A stretch of 35,993 nt of DNA from Phascolarctobacterium sp. Lineage in GTDB: Bacteria; Bacillota; Negativicutes; Acidaminococcales; Acidaminococcaceae. Where the stretch lies: contig JAUNWI010000017.1 in assembly GCA_030540395.1 (NCBI GenBank), positions 1-35,993 on the forward strand, given 5' to 3'. A program made the position numbers and the translations under genes. The stretch's first letter is position 1, and each line of letters opens with the position of its first letter. The notes under the pieces are model-generated. The model made no database searches. It was not told the DNA's origin and was given only the letters and a program-made list of their open reading frames with translations. This document shows positions 16,154-23,279 of the stretch, piece by piece.

Positions 16154-16783
16154 ATGCAATTACAAAATGTTCTGCCTGCTGATATTGAAAAACGCAGTAT
16201 GGAAATAATTGGCGAGGAATTAGGCCAAATCAAGATTGATCCGGAGAAGCTGGATATCGTGAAGCGCGTTATCCACACCTCCGCTGATTTTGATTATGCT
16301 CGCAACTTGCTGTTCAGCGAGGGCGTGGTGGAGAAGGCTTTGGCAGCGCTGCAAAAGGGTGCTACCATTGTTACTGATACCAATATGGCCTGCACCGGCA
16401 TCAACAAGATGGGCCTCTCCAAGCTGGGTGCCAAGGCTGTGTGCTTCATGGCTGACCCGGATGTGGCTGCACGTGCCAAGGAGGCTGGCTCTACCAGAGC
16501 GGCTGCCTGCATGGAGAAGGCCTGCACCATCGAAGGTCCTGTGATCATCGCTGTGGGCAATGCTCCCACCGCTTTGGTGCGCCTTGATGAGCTGGTAAAA
16601 GAGGGCAAGATTAAGCCTGAATTGGTTATCGGCGTACCCGTTGGCTTTGTCAACGTAGTGGAATCCAAGGAAATCATTATGAAGACCGGCATTCCTTACA
16701 TCGTGGCTCGCGGTCGCAAGGGCGGCAGCAATGTGGCAGCAGCCATCTGCAATGCTTTGATTTACAAGCTGACCAGAAAATAA
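16154..16783 (+). CDS. cbiC: Cobalt-precorrin-8 methylmutase CbiC
   Basis: CbiC moves the C11 methyl group to C12, giving cobyrinic acid. The 209 residues include the catalytic-histidine motif RVIHTSADFDYA (His at about residue 43), DTNMACTGINK and the C-terminal GRKGGSNVAAAICNAL, all diagnostic. AGGAAAGG precedes the ATG. It is the last gene of the operon. No clear intrinsic terminator is seen in the next 100 bp, so read-through towards the tRNA gene cannot be excluded. Confidence 0.95.
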   Translation: MQLQNVLPADIEKRSMEIIGEELGQIKIDPEKLDIVKRVIHTSADFDYARNLLFSEGVVEKALAALQKGATIVTDTNMACTGINKMGLSKLGAKAVCFMADPDVAARAKEAGSTRAAACMEKACTIEGPVIIAVGNAPTALVRLDELVKEGKIKPELVIGVPVGFVNVVESKEIIMKTGIPYIVARGRKGGSNVAAAICNALIYKLTRK

Positions 16784-16786
16784 AAG

Positions 16787-16805
16787 CGAACATTCTTTTC
16801 GGTAG
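16787..16805 (+). repeat. 19-bp direct repeat, copy B
   Basis: An exact copy of CGAACATTCTTTTCGGTAG at 1191-1209, beginning 3 bp after the cbiC stop codon. The surrounding 16784-16889 spacer contains no gene. Confidence 0.6.
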
Positions 16806-16889
16806 CAAAACGCGCTAGGAATCCTGTACACGGACATTTGTCTGCAAAAAGATGTCTGCGAAAAAGTTGCGCTTTTGCTAAAAAAATCG

Positions 16890-16918
16890 TTGACAAATGG
16901 GGCGTTTGCCTTTATAAT
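16890..16918 (+). promoter_or_regulatory. Consensus promoter of tRNA-Asn
   Basis: TTGACA (16890-16895) and TATAAT (16913-16918) both match consensus exactly with 17-bp spacing, as expected for a strongly transcribed stable RNA. Confidence 0.9.
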
Positions 16919-16947
16919 AATTCTCGTCGATTGATTGTCGACCTAAT

Positions 16948-17023
16948 TCCCCGATAGTTCAGTCGGTAGAACACCTGACTGTTAATCAGGGCGTCGTAGG
17001 TTCGAGTCCTACTCGGGGAGCCA
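16948..17023 (+). tRNA. tRNA-Asn (anticodon GTT), CCA encoded
   Basis: A full cloverleaf can be drawn. The acceptor stem TCCCCGA (16948-16954) pairs with TCGGGGA (17013-17019); the anticodon stem CCTGA/TCAGG encloses the loop CTGTTAA with anticodon GTT at 16981-16983; the T loop reads GGTTCGAGTCC. The discriminator G is followed by an encoded CCA at 17021-17023. Confidence 0.97.
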
Positions 17024-17031
17024 GCTGATTT

Positions 17032-17060
17032 AGCTCTGGGTTTGTGCCCAGAGCTTTTTT
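17032..17060 (+). terminator. Rho-independent terminator of tRNA-Asn
   Basis: A perfect 9-bp stem (AGCTCTGGG with CCCAGAGCT) with a 6-nt loop is followed by six T residues. Confidence 0.93.
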
Positions 17061-17132
17061 GTTTGCTAAAAAGCATCTTGAACTTACTGCTTGTTATGTA
17101 GCAATTTATATGCAATTAATAGAATTGTGTGA

Positions 17133-17138
17133 TATAAT
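17133..17138 (+). promoter_or_regulatory. Candidate -10 element of the crotonase-family gene
   Basis: TATAAT lies 40 bp upstream of the start codon. The best upstream match (TGCAAT at 17111-17116) is a poor -35, so the promoter assignment is tentative. Confidence 0.4.
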
Positions 17139-17177
17139 AGAAACAGTTACAAAGATTCAGTAAAGGAGTTGTTTCCC

Positions 17178-17954
17178 ATGGAAGATGCTGTATTATACGC
17201 TGTGGAGAATGGTATTGCTACCATTACCATGAATCGTCCCAAGAGCCTGAACTCTATGAATGACGCTTTGATTGATGGCCTGCACGAAGCTTTAACCAAG
17301 GCCGAGACCGACAAGGCTGTGCGCTGCATAGTGCTCACCGGTAACGGCAAAGCATTCTGCGCCGGTGGTGACCTGAGCTTTTTGAATGGCCTTGAGGGCA
17401 CTGCTGCCAAAAAGAGCTTTATTGCCAAGGTTGGCGCCGTTGCTAAGCGCATCACCGTTATTGAAAAGCCCATTATCGCTTGGGTTAACGGTGTAACTGC
17501 CGGTGCTGGTGTAAACCTGATGCTGGCCTGCGATTTGATTTACGCTTCCCATAAAGCTAGATTTGGTGAAAGCTTTGCCAAGGTTGCCCTCATTCCTGAC
17601 TGCGGCGGCCTGTACTTTTTGCCCCGCGCTATTGGCATCCACAAGGCTAAGGAGCTCATGTTCACAGGCGATTTGATTGACGCTCCCACCGCTGAACGCC
17701 TAGGCATGCTCAACGATGTTATTGAAGAAGAATTCCTGAAGGATAAGGTTTACGAGATGGCTACAAGACTGGCTGCCAGCGCACCCATGGCCATTGGTCT
17801 GACCAAAAAATATCTGAACGATACCGGCCTGACCCTGGACGAAGTGTTGAACATCGAAGAAACCACCCAATCCCTGCTCATGGGCACCGACGACTGCAAG
17901 GAGGGCATTGCTGCCTTCTATGGCAAGCGTGCTCCTGTTTTCACAGGTAAATAA
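17178..17954 (+). CDS. Enoyl-CoA hydratase/isomerase family protein
   Basis: A 258-residue crotonase-fold protein acting on acyl-CoA thioesters. The CoA and oxyanion-hole segments are clear: NRPKSLNSMN, FCAGGDLSFL and WVNGVTAGAGVNLMLACD. The two glutamates that define true hydratases are not present: N113 stands where the first is expected and F133 where the second is, while D141 in LIPDCGG matches the catalytic-Asp position of PaaG-type enoyl-CoA isomerases. An isomerase is thus likelier than a hydratase, but the substrate is unknown. ATG 17178 is chosen (AAAGGAG, 9-bp spacing); a TTG at 17169 abuts the binding site. It is monocistronic. Confidence 0.85.
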   Translation: MEDAVLYAVENGIATITMNRPKSLNSMNDALIDGLHEALTKAETDKAVRCIVLTGNGKAFCAGGDLSFLNGLEGTAAKKSFIAKVGAVAKRITVIEKPIIAWVNGVTAGAGVNLMLACDLIYASHKARFGESFAKVALIPDCGGLYFLPRAIGIHKAKELMFTGDLIDAPTAERLGMLNDVIEEEFLKDKVYEMATRLAASAPMAIGLTKKYLNDTGLTLDEVLNIEETTQSLLMGTDDCKEGIAAFYGKRAPVFTGK

Positions 17955-17966
17955 CTAAAGCTTTAC

Positions 17967-18007
17967 GGAATCGTCACATAATTCATGCTGGCGATTCCTT
18001 TTTCTTT
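17967..18007 (+). terminator. Rho-independent terminator of the crotonase-family gene
   Basis: GGAATCGTC (17967-17975) pairs with GGCGATTCC (17990-17998), with one G-U pair and a 14-nt loop, followed by TTTTTCTTTT. Confidence 0.8.
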
Positions 18008-18036
18008 TGACTAAGCGGCACCAGATGTTGTATAAT
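18007..18036 (+). promoter_or_regulatory. Candidate promoter of the site-2 protease / scp gene group
   Basis: TTGACT (18007-18012) and TATAAT (18031-18036) are 18 bp apart, between the preceding terminator and the protease gene. Confidence 0.6.
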
Positions 18037-18091
18037 TGTAATATTAGAAGTGTGTCTACTACATTCTTTAGTACTATAGATGGAGGAAATA

Positions 18092-18712
18092 ATGTTAGAT
18101 TTTGCTTCAATGATTTATCGCATCCCGGCGCTGCTGTTTGCGATTTCTATTCATGAATATGCACACGCCCAATGTGCTGACAGCATGGGGGACCCCACAG
18201 CACGCTATATGGGACGCTTGACCTTCAATCCGTTGGCTCATTTGGACCCTATTGGCGCCATTCTCTTGGTTGTTGCCGGCTTCGGCTGGGCCAAGGGCGT
18301 GCCCATCAACGTGAACAATTTCCGCAACCGCAGGGAGGGCATTTTGAAGGTGTCCTTTGCGGGGCCTGCTGCCAATCTTTTCCTGTGCTTTTTGGCAGCC
18401 TTTATGACGGCCTTTTTAGGACGCATGGGCATGCTCAGTGACGGCCTGTATCGCTTCTTGTTCTGGATGCAGCTATACAATGTGTGGTTTGCCTTCTTTA
18501 ATTTGATTCCTGTGCCGCCTTTGGATGGCTCCCGCATTTTGAGCGAGCTGCTGCCGGCCAAGCAGTCCTGGCAGTTCAACCAAATGGTGGACCGCTATGG
18601 ATTTTATATTTTGATTGCCTTGGTTTTCACCGGCATCACCAGCATGATTATCAATCCTTTGGCCAATGGGTACCTGCGTTTGATTCAGGGCCTGTTGAGC
18701 ATCGTCTTTTAA
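18092..18712 (+). CDS. Site-2 protease family (M50) membrane metalloprotease
   Basis: This 206-residue membrane protein has the zinc-binding motif HEYAH (near residue 21) inside the first hydrophobic segment and the second M50 motif NLIPVPPLDGSRI, whose Asp is the third metal ligand. It lacks the PDZ domain of RseP-type enzymes, and matches the short YwhC-like group usually found next to scpA. About four to five transmembrane helices are apparent. Its substrate is unknown. ATG 18092 is chosen, with GGAGG 5 bp upstream; an ATG at 18080 overlaps that binding site. It is followed 9 bp later by scpA. Confidence 0.88.
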   Translation: MLDFASMIYRIPALLFAISIHEYAHAQCADSMGDPTARYMGRLTFNPLAHLDPIGAILLVVAGFGWAKGVPINVNNFRNRREGILKVSFAGPAANLFLCFLAAFMTAFLGRMGMLSDGLYRFLFWMQLYNVWFAFFNLIPVPPLDGSRILSELLPAKQSWQFNQMVDRYGFYILIALVFTGITSMIINPLANGYLRLIQGLLSIVF

Positions 18713-18721
18713 AGGCCTGCC

Positions 18722-19444
18722 ATGAGTAATGTATCCTTAAAGCTGACTGCCTTTGAAGGTCCTCTCGATTTGCTGATGCATTTAATTGAGAGCAACAAAA
18801 TAGATATTTATGATATCCCCATTGTGGAAATAACCGAGCAATACATTGGTTATTTGCGCAATTTGCAGGAGTTTGATATGGAGCTGGCCAGCGAGTTTCT
18901 CGTCATGGCTGCGACGCTTTTGCAAATCAAGTCTCGCATGCTGCTGCCCAAGGAAGCACGGGAGGATGAGGACGAAGGGGAGGACCCCCGCCATCAGCTG
19001 GTGCAGATGCTGGTGGAGTATCGCCGCATCAAGGGTGCTGCTCAAAATTTGCGCTATTTAAAGGAGCAGGCCGAACGCTATGTACAGCGGGAGCCCCTGT
19101 TTGCCAATTTGGTGGAGCGTTATGTGCCCAATTATCCGGTCCGTGATTTGCTGCTGGCCTTGGGTAATGTGATGCGTGACACAGGTCGCCCCTTGGCCTA
19201 TATCGAGCCCCAAGCCTTTAGCGTGCAGGAAAAAATGGCGGAAATTTTGCAGCGCTTGCAGGTGCATCCCGATGGCTTTTTGCTCAATGATTTGCTGCAA
19301 ACAGCCAAATCCGGAGAAAAGGTGGCCGCTTTTTTGGGGGTGCTGGAGCTGTTGAAGATGGGGCTTATTACCATCGCCCAGCATGCTGCCTTTGCACCCA
19401 TTTATATCTTTAGTAAACAGGGGGAAGCAAGCCATGTATCATGA
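18722..19444 (+). CDS. scpA: Segregation and condensation protein A
   Basis: ScpA is the kleisin subunit that bridges SMC ATPase heads in the bacterial condensin. The 240-residue protein begins LKLTAFEGPLDLLMHLIESNKIDIYDIPI, the strongly conserved N-terminal domain, followed by ELASEFLVMAATLLQIKSRMLLP. The C-terminus has the winged-helix-like region around VAAFLGVLELLKMGLI. It overlaps scpB by 11 bp, so the two partners are translationally coupled. Confidence 0.95.
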   Translation: MSNVSLKLTAFEGPLDLLMHLIESNKIDIYDIPIVEITEQYIGYLRNLQEFDMELASEFLVMAATLLQIKSRMLLPKEAREDEDEGEDPRHQLVQMLVEYRRIKGAAQNLRYLKEQAERYVQREPLFANLVERYVPNYPVRDLLLALGNVMRDTGRPLAYIEPQAFSVQEKMAEILQRLQVHPDGFLLNDLLQTAKSGEKVAAFLGVLELLKMGLITIAQHAAFAPIYIFSKQGEASHVS

Positions 19445-20024
19445 TAAAATGGTGGGTGCCTTGGAGGCGGTGTTATTTGCCGCCGGGGAGCCCTTGAGTG
19501 TGGCCGAGCTGGCCCAATGTTTGCAGCTGGACAAGCCCCAGGTGTGGGAGCTGCTTTCTTCTCTTGAACATTGCTATGAGGAAGAGGGAAGAGGCCTGAT
19601 GCTACGCCAGATAGGCGAGGGCTATCAGCTGGTGACCAAGCCGGAGCATTATGCCTTGGTGAGCAATTTGAGCCGCAAAAAAGAGGTCAAGCTGACCAAT
19701 GCGGCCATGGAAACGCTGGCCATCATCGCCTTCAAGCAGCCCATTACGAGGGCGGAAATGGAGGCTATCCGCGGTGTAAAGGTGGATGGCGTGGTGAATA
19801 CCCTGCTTGATTTGGGACTCATCGGGGAAGCAGGGCGCAAAAAAGCCTTGGGCAATCCCATTTTGTACGCCACCACGGAAAAATTTTTGACCGTTTTCGG
19901 ACTGCCCAATCTTGAGGCACTGCCACCCTTGGAGGATGTGCCCGAGGATGAGGAGCAGGCTGTGCAGCAGGTGCTGGAGCTGGAGACGGAAGAGCATAAA
20001 GATGATAATTCAGTTAGTGTATAA
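19434..20024 (+). CDS. scpB: Segregation and condensation protein B
   Basis: ScpB dimerises and binds ScpA in the SMC complex. The start ATG 19434 (196 residues) follows a GGGGGA site and lies at the end of scpA; an in-frame ATG at 19383 is deeper inside scpA and would add a non-family extension. Recognisable blocks are LEAVLFAAGEPLS, the winged-helix segment ETLAIIAFKQPITRAEMEAIRGV and DGVVNTLLDLGLI. The acidic tail (LPPLEDVPEDEEQ) is typical. Confidence 0.94.
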   Translation: MYHDKMVGALEAVLFAAGEPLSVAELAQCLQLDKPQVWELLSSLEHCYEEEGRGLMLRQIGEGYQLVTKPEHYALVSNLSRKKEVKLTNAAMETLAIIAFKQPITRAEMEAIRGVKVDGVVNTLLDLGLIGEAGRKKALGNPILYATTEKFLTVFGLPNLEALPPLEDVPEDEEQAVQQVLELETEEHKDDNSVSV

Positions 20025-20039
20025 AAGGAAATATATTTG

Positions 20040-20765
20040 ATGGAAGAACGTTTACAAAAAATCTTGGCGGCTGCAGGCGTAGCCTCCCGCCGCGAAGCAG
20101 AAAAAATCATTACCGCCGGTCGCGTCCGCGTAAACGGCAAGGTCATCACCGAGCTGGGCAGCAAATTTGACCCGGACAGAGTGCGCATTGCTGTGGATGG
20201 CAAGCCCATTGAGGCCGAAACCAAGGCTTATTATCTGTTCTACAAGCCTCGTGGCGTCGTAACCACCATGAGCGATCCCCAAAATCGTCGTAGCATTGCC
20301 GATTTTGTAAAGGATTTGCCGGAAAGAGTATTTCCCGTGGGACGCTTGGATTACAATACCGAGGGTTTGCTGCTTTTGACCAACGATGGTGCGCTGGCCC
20401 AAGCCTTGATGCATCCCAGCCACGAGGTCAATAAAACCTATTTGGTAAAGGTGCCGGGCATTGTGCCCGATGAAAAGCTGGATATGCTGCGCGTTGGCGT
20501 AAAGCTGGAGGATGGCATGACTGCTCCCGCAGTAGTTAATTTGCGTACCTATGACCACGAGCACAATTTTACACTTTTTGATATCACCATCCACGAGGGT
20601 CGCAATCGTCAGGTGCGCCGTATGTGTGATGCTATTGGCTTTCCTGTGCGGGAGCTGAAGCGCATCAAGCTGGGCCCCCTAACCTTGAGCAACCTCAGTC
20701 GTGGCAAATTCCGTGAGCTCAGCGAAAGCGAGCTGGCGGCACTGAAGAAGGCGGCCAAGCTATGA
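20040..20765 (+). CDS. rluB: Ribosomal large subunit pseudouridine synthase (RsuA/RluB family)
   Basis: This 241-residue enzyme converts uridine to pseudouridine in rRNA. An N-terminal S4 RNA-binding domain (ERLQKILAAAGVASRREAEKII, residues 3-65) precedes the catalytic domain, whose motif GRLDYNTEGLLLLTNDG contains the catalytic Asp. By its position beside scpB it is most likely RluB, which modifies 23S rRNA. ATG 20040 is chosen (AAGGA about 10 bp upstream); TTG 20037 is an alternative. It overlaps the next gene by 4 bp. Confidence 0.92.
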   Translation: MEERLQKILAAAGVASRREAEKIITAGRVRVNGKVITELGSKFDPDRVRIAVDGKPIEAETKAYYLFYKPRGVVTTMSDPQNRRSIADFVKDLPERVFPVGRLDYNTEGLLLLTNDGALAQALMHPSHEVNKTYLVKVPGIVPDEKLDMLRVGVKLEDGMTAPAVVNLRTYDHEHNFTLFDITIHEGRNRQVRRMCDAIGFPVRELKRIKLGPLTLSNLSRGKFRELSESELAALKKAAKL

Positions 20766-22000
20766 GCAGGGTAGTGATTATTGGTGGCGGCGCGGCAGGC
20801 CTTTTAGCCGGCATCAGCGCAGCGCAAAACGGTGCTGCGGTGTCCATTTTGGAAAAAATGCGTCAGCCTGGCAAAAAGATGCTCATCACGGGCAAGGGTC
20901 GCTGCAACATCACCAATGCCGGCGAACTGCCCGAAATCATAAAAAATCTCCCCGGAAACGGAAGATTTTTAAATAGTGCTTTACATAGGTTCACAAATGA
21001 TGATATAGTAGATATGTTGGAGAGTAATGGCCTTGCCACCAAGGTGGAGCGAGGCAACAGAGTCTTTCCTGTCAGTGATAAGGCTAAGGATGTGGTGGAT
21101 ACCTTGGTCAAGATTTTCACTCAGGCAGGAGGGAAATTGCTCTGCGACACCAAGGCTTTAGAGATTCTCATTAAGGAAGGTCGCGTAACCGGCGTTAAAA
21201 CCGTAAGCGGTGTCTATCAAGCAGATGCTGTAATCCTGTGTGCCGGGGGTGCTTCCTATCCGGGCACGGGTAGCGATGGTGGCGGCGCGAAGCTTGCTGC
21301 CAAGGTGGGACACAATATAATCCCCTTGAAGCCTTCCCTTGTTCCCTTGGAAAGTGATTATCCCTATATCGAAGCTCTGCAGGGGTTATCCCTGCGTAAC
21401 GTTAGCGCCACACTTATAGCCGATGGCAAAAAAATCGGTAGCGAGTTTGGCGAGATGCTTTTCACTCATTTTGGTGTATCCGGTCCCATCATTTTGTCCC
21501 TGAGCAATGTGGCTAGTAAGGCCTTGAGCGAGGGCAAGGAGGTGGAGCTAGATATAGATTTGAAGCCTGCCCTGAGCAGGGAGAAGCTGGATGCTCGTAT
21601 TCAGCGTGATTTTCAGCAGTACAGCCGTAAACAGCTCCTCAACGGTCTCAAGGATTTGTTGCCCCAAAGACTGATTCCTGTGGTGCTGGATATGGCTTAT
21701 CTGGACGAGGAAAAATTCATCAATCAAGTGTCCAAGGAGGAGCGGACGCGCCTTTTGGAAACGCTGAAGAATTTTGTGGTGCCCATTACGGCTACTCGCC
21801 CCATTGCCGAGGCTATTGTCACAGCAGGCGGCGTAGATGTGAAGGAAATCAATCCCAAGACCATGGAATCCAAGCTCATCAACGGACTTTATTTCGCTGG
21901 TGAGGTCATGGATGTGGATGGTTATACAGGTGGCTTCAATTTGCAGGCTGCTTTTTCCAGCGGTTATGCCGCAGGCTTAGCAGCAAGTAATCTAGAATAA
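20762..22000 (+). CDS. NAD(P)/FAD-dependent oxidoreductase (HI0933/BaiN-like flavoprotein)
   Basis: This 412-residue flavoprotein has the FAD Rossmann motif at its start (VIIGGGAAGLLAGISAA) and then KKMLITGKGRCNITN, which marks the HI0933 family. Other family blocks are CAGGASYPGTGSDG, FGEMLFTHFGVSGP and the C-terminal FAGEVMDVDGYTGGFNLQAAFSSG, which closes the FAD site. Members are often named aminoacetone oxidase-like or BaiN; the physiological substrate is not established. It is embedded between rluB and cmk, with a 4-bp overlap upstream, which implies cotranscription rather than function. Confidence 0.9.
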   Translation: MSRVVIIGGGAAGLLAGISAAQNGAAVSILEKMRQPGKKMLITGKGRCNITNAGELPEIIKNLPGNGRFLNSALHRFTNDDIVDMLESNGLATKVERGNRVFPVSDKAKDVVDTLVKIFTQAGGKLLCDTKALEILIKEGRVTGVKTVSGVYQADAVILCAGGASYPGTGSDGGGAKLAAKVGHNIIPLKPSLVPLESDYPYIEALQGLSLRNVSATLIADGKKIGSEFGEMLFTHFGVSGPIILSLSNVASKALSEGKEVELDIDLKPALSREKLDARIQRDFQQYSRKQLLNGLKDLLPQRLIPVVLDMAYLDEEKFINQVSKEERTRLLETLKNFVVPITATRPIAEAIVTAGGVDVKEINPKTMESKLINGLYFAGEVMDVDGYTGGFNLQAAFSSGYAAGLAASNLE

Positions 22001-22011
22001 AGTGTGGTTAG

Positions 22012-22686
22012 ATGTTTATGAAGAAAATTGTTGTAGCTATTGATGGTCCTGCCGGCGCAGGCAAAAGCACTATTGCCAAGCTGGTAGCAGAAAAGCTCGG
22101 CTATGCTTATATAGATACAGGTGCTATGTATCGCAGTGTAGCTTGGAAGTTTTTGCAAACAGGCAAGGAGTTCGATGAAGCTTTCATCAGCCAGCTAGCA
22201 CAGACCATGGTGATAGAATTTAAGCCGGAAGCAAGCGTTAATCGCGTCTTTGTGGATGGGGTAGAGGTTACTGATGCCATTCGCAGTGCCGAAGTAACGG
22301 CCAACGTTTCCCGCGTAGCGGCTATTGGCGCCGTGCGCGAGGCCATGGTGGCGCAGCAGCGCCGCATGGGCGAGAGCGGAGGCGTTCTGATGGACGGCCG
22401 CGATATCGGTACCGTGGTATTTCCCAATGCGCAGCTGAAAATTTTCCTCACTGCCAGCGTCGAAGAGCGCGCTCTGCGTCGCTACAAGGAGCTGGTAGCT
22501 AAGGGTCAAGAGGTGGATTTGGCCCAGCTCAAGGAGGATATTGCCAGCCGTGACAAGCAGGACAGCGAGAGGGCCATCAGCCCCCTGCGTCAGGCAGAGG
22601 ATGCGCTGCTTTTGGATACCTCTGACATGAATATCGAGCAGGTAACTGCAAAAATTTTGGAGCTGGTTGAGGAGAAGGCCCAATGA
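22012..22686 (+). CDS. cmk: (d)CMP kinase
   Basis: Cytidylate kinase phosphorylates CMP and dCMP with ATP. The P-loop reads IDGPAGAGKSTIAKLVAEKLG, followed by YIDTGAMYRSVAW, the cytidylate-binding region with DGRDIGTVVFPNA, and the lid segment DKQDSERAISPLRQAEDA. The length of 222-224 residues is normal. Two ATGs, 22012 and 22018, are both plausible, since the ribosome binding site is weak. The stop overlaps plsC by 4 bp. Confidence 0.95.
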   Translation: MFMKKIVVAIDGPAGAGKSTIAKLVAEKLGYAYIDTGAMYRSVAWKFLQTGKEFDEAFISQLAQTMVIEFKPEASVNRVFVDGVEVTDAIRSAEVTANVSRVAAIGAVREAMVAQQRRMGESGGVLMDGRDIGTVVFPNAQLKIFLTASVEERALRRYKELVAKGQEVDLAQLKEDIASRDKQDSERAISPLRQAEDALLLDTSDMNIEQVTAKILELVEEKAQ

Positions 22687-23279
22687 TTTATACAATTCTG
22701 AAGCCCATTCTCTGGCTGCTCTTTAAAATCGGTCTGCGTCTCCATGTTGAAGGCGAAGACAATATTCCCCAAGAAGGTCCTCTGGTTATTGCCAGCAATC
22801 ATTTAAGCCTGTTAGACCCGCCTGTAATCGGTGCAGCAGCCACCCGCAAGGTGCATTTCATGGCTAAGCAGGAGCTGTTCGTACCTATTTTAGGTACTAT
22901 CTATAAGGCCCTTGGCGCTTTTCCTGTGCGCCGCGGTGGCGCTGATAGAGCAGCCATCAAACACGGTATTGATCTTCTCAAGGATAACAAGGCTTTGGCC
23001 ATATTTCCCGAAGGCACCCGCAGCAAAACCGGCAAACTGGGCAAGGCTGAGCCCGGTGCCCTTATGATGGCCTCCAAGGCCATGGCCACCATTGTGCCCT
23101 GCTGCGTCATCGGCACAGATTACCGTCGTCAAGGCAGAATTTGGCCCAAGGTAACAGTCCGCTTTGGCAAGCCCATTTATTTCCCTGCTGACGCTGTGGT
23201 GAATAAAGAATTTTTACACGATATGACTGAAAATCTCATGCAGCATATTGCTGCCCTGCAGGCTGGAGAAAAGGTATGA
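22683..23279 (+). CDS. plsC: 1-acyl-sn-glycerol-3-phosphate acyltransferase (PlsC family)
   Basis: This 198-residue enzyme acylates lysophosphatidic acid to phosphatidic acid in membrane lipid synthesis. The catalytic motif is N39-H-x4-D45 (NHLSLLD), and the second substrate-binding motif reads FPEGTRSKTG. A hydrophobic N-terminus (residues 4-20) suggests membrane association. ATGA overlaps link it to cmk upstream and to ispH downstream, so the three are probably translated in a coupled way. Confidence 0.93.
   Translation: MIYTILKPILWLLFKIGLRLHVEGEDNIPQEGPLVIASNHLSLLDPPVIGAAATRKVHFMAKQELFVPILGTIYKALGAFPVRRGGADRAAIKHGIDLLKDNKALAIFPEGTRSKTGKLGKAEPGALMMASKAMATIVPCCVIGTDYRRQGRIWPKVTVRFGKPIYFPADAVVNKEFLHDMTENLMQHIAALQAGEKV

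Noticed and set aside
16912..17115. 67-codon minus-strand open frame over the tRNA gene
   Set aside because: It is the antisense of tRNA-Asn; such SRTRTYD-type peptides are a common annotation artefact.
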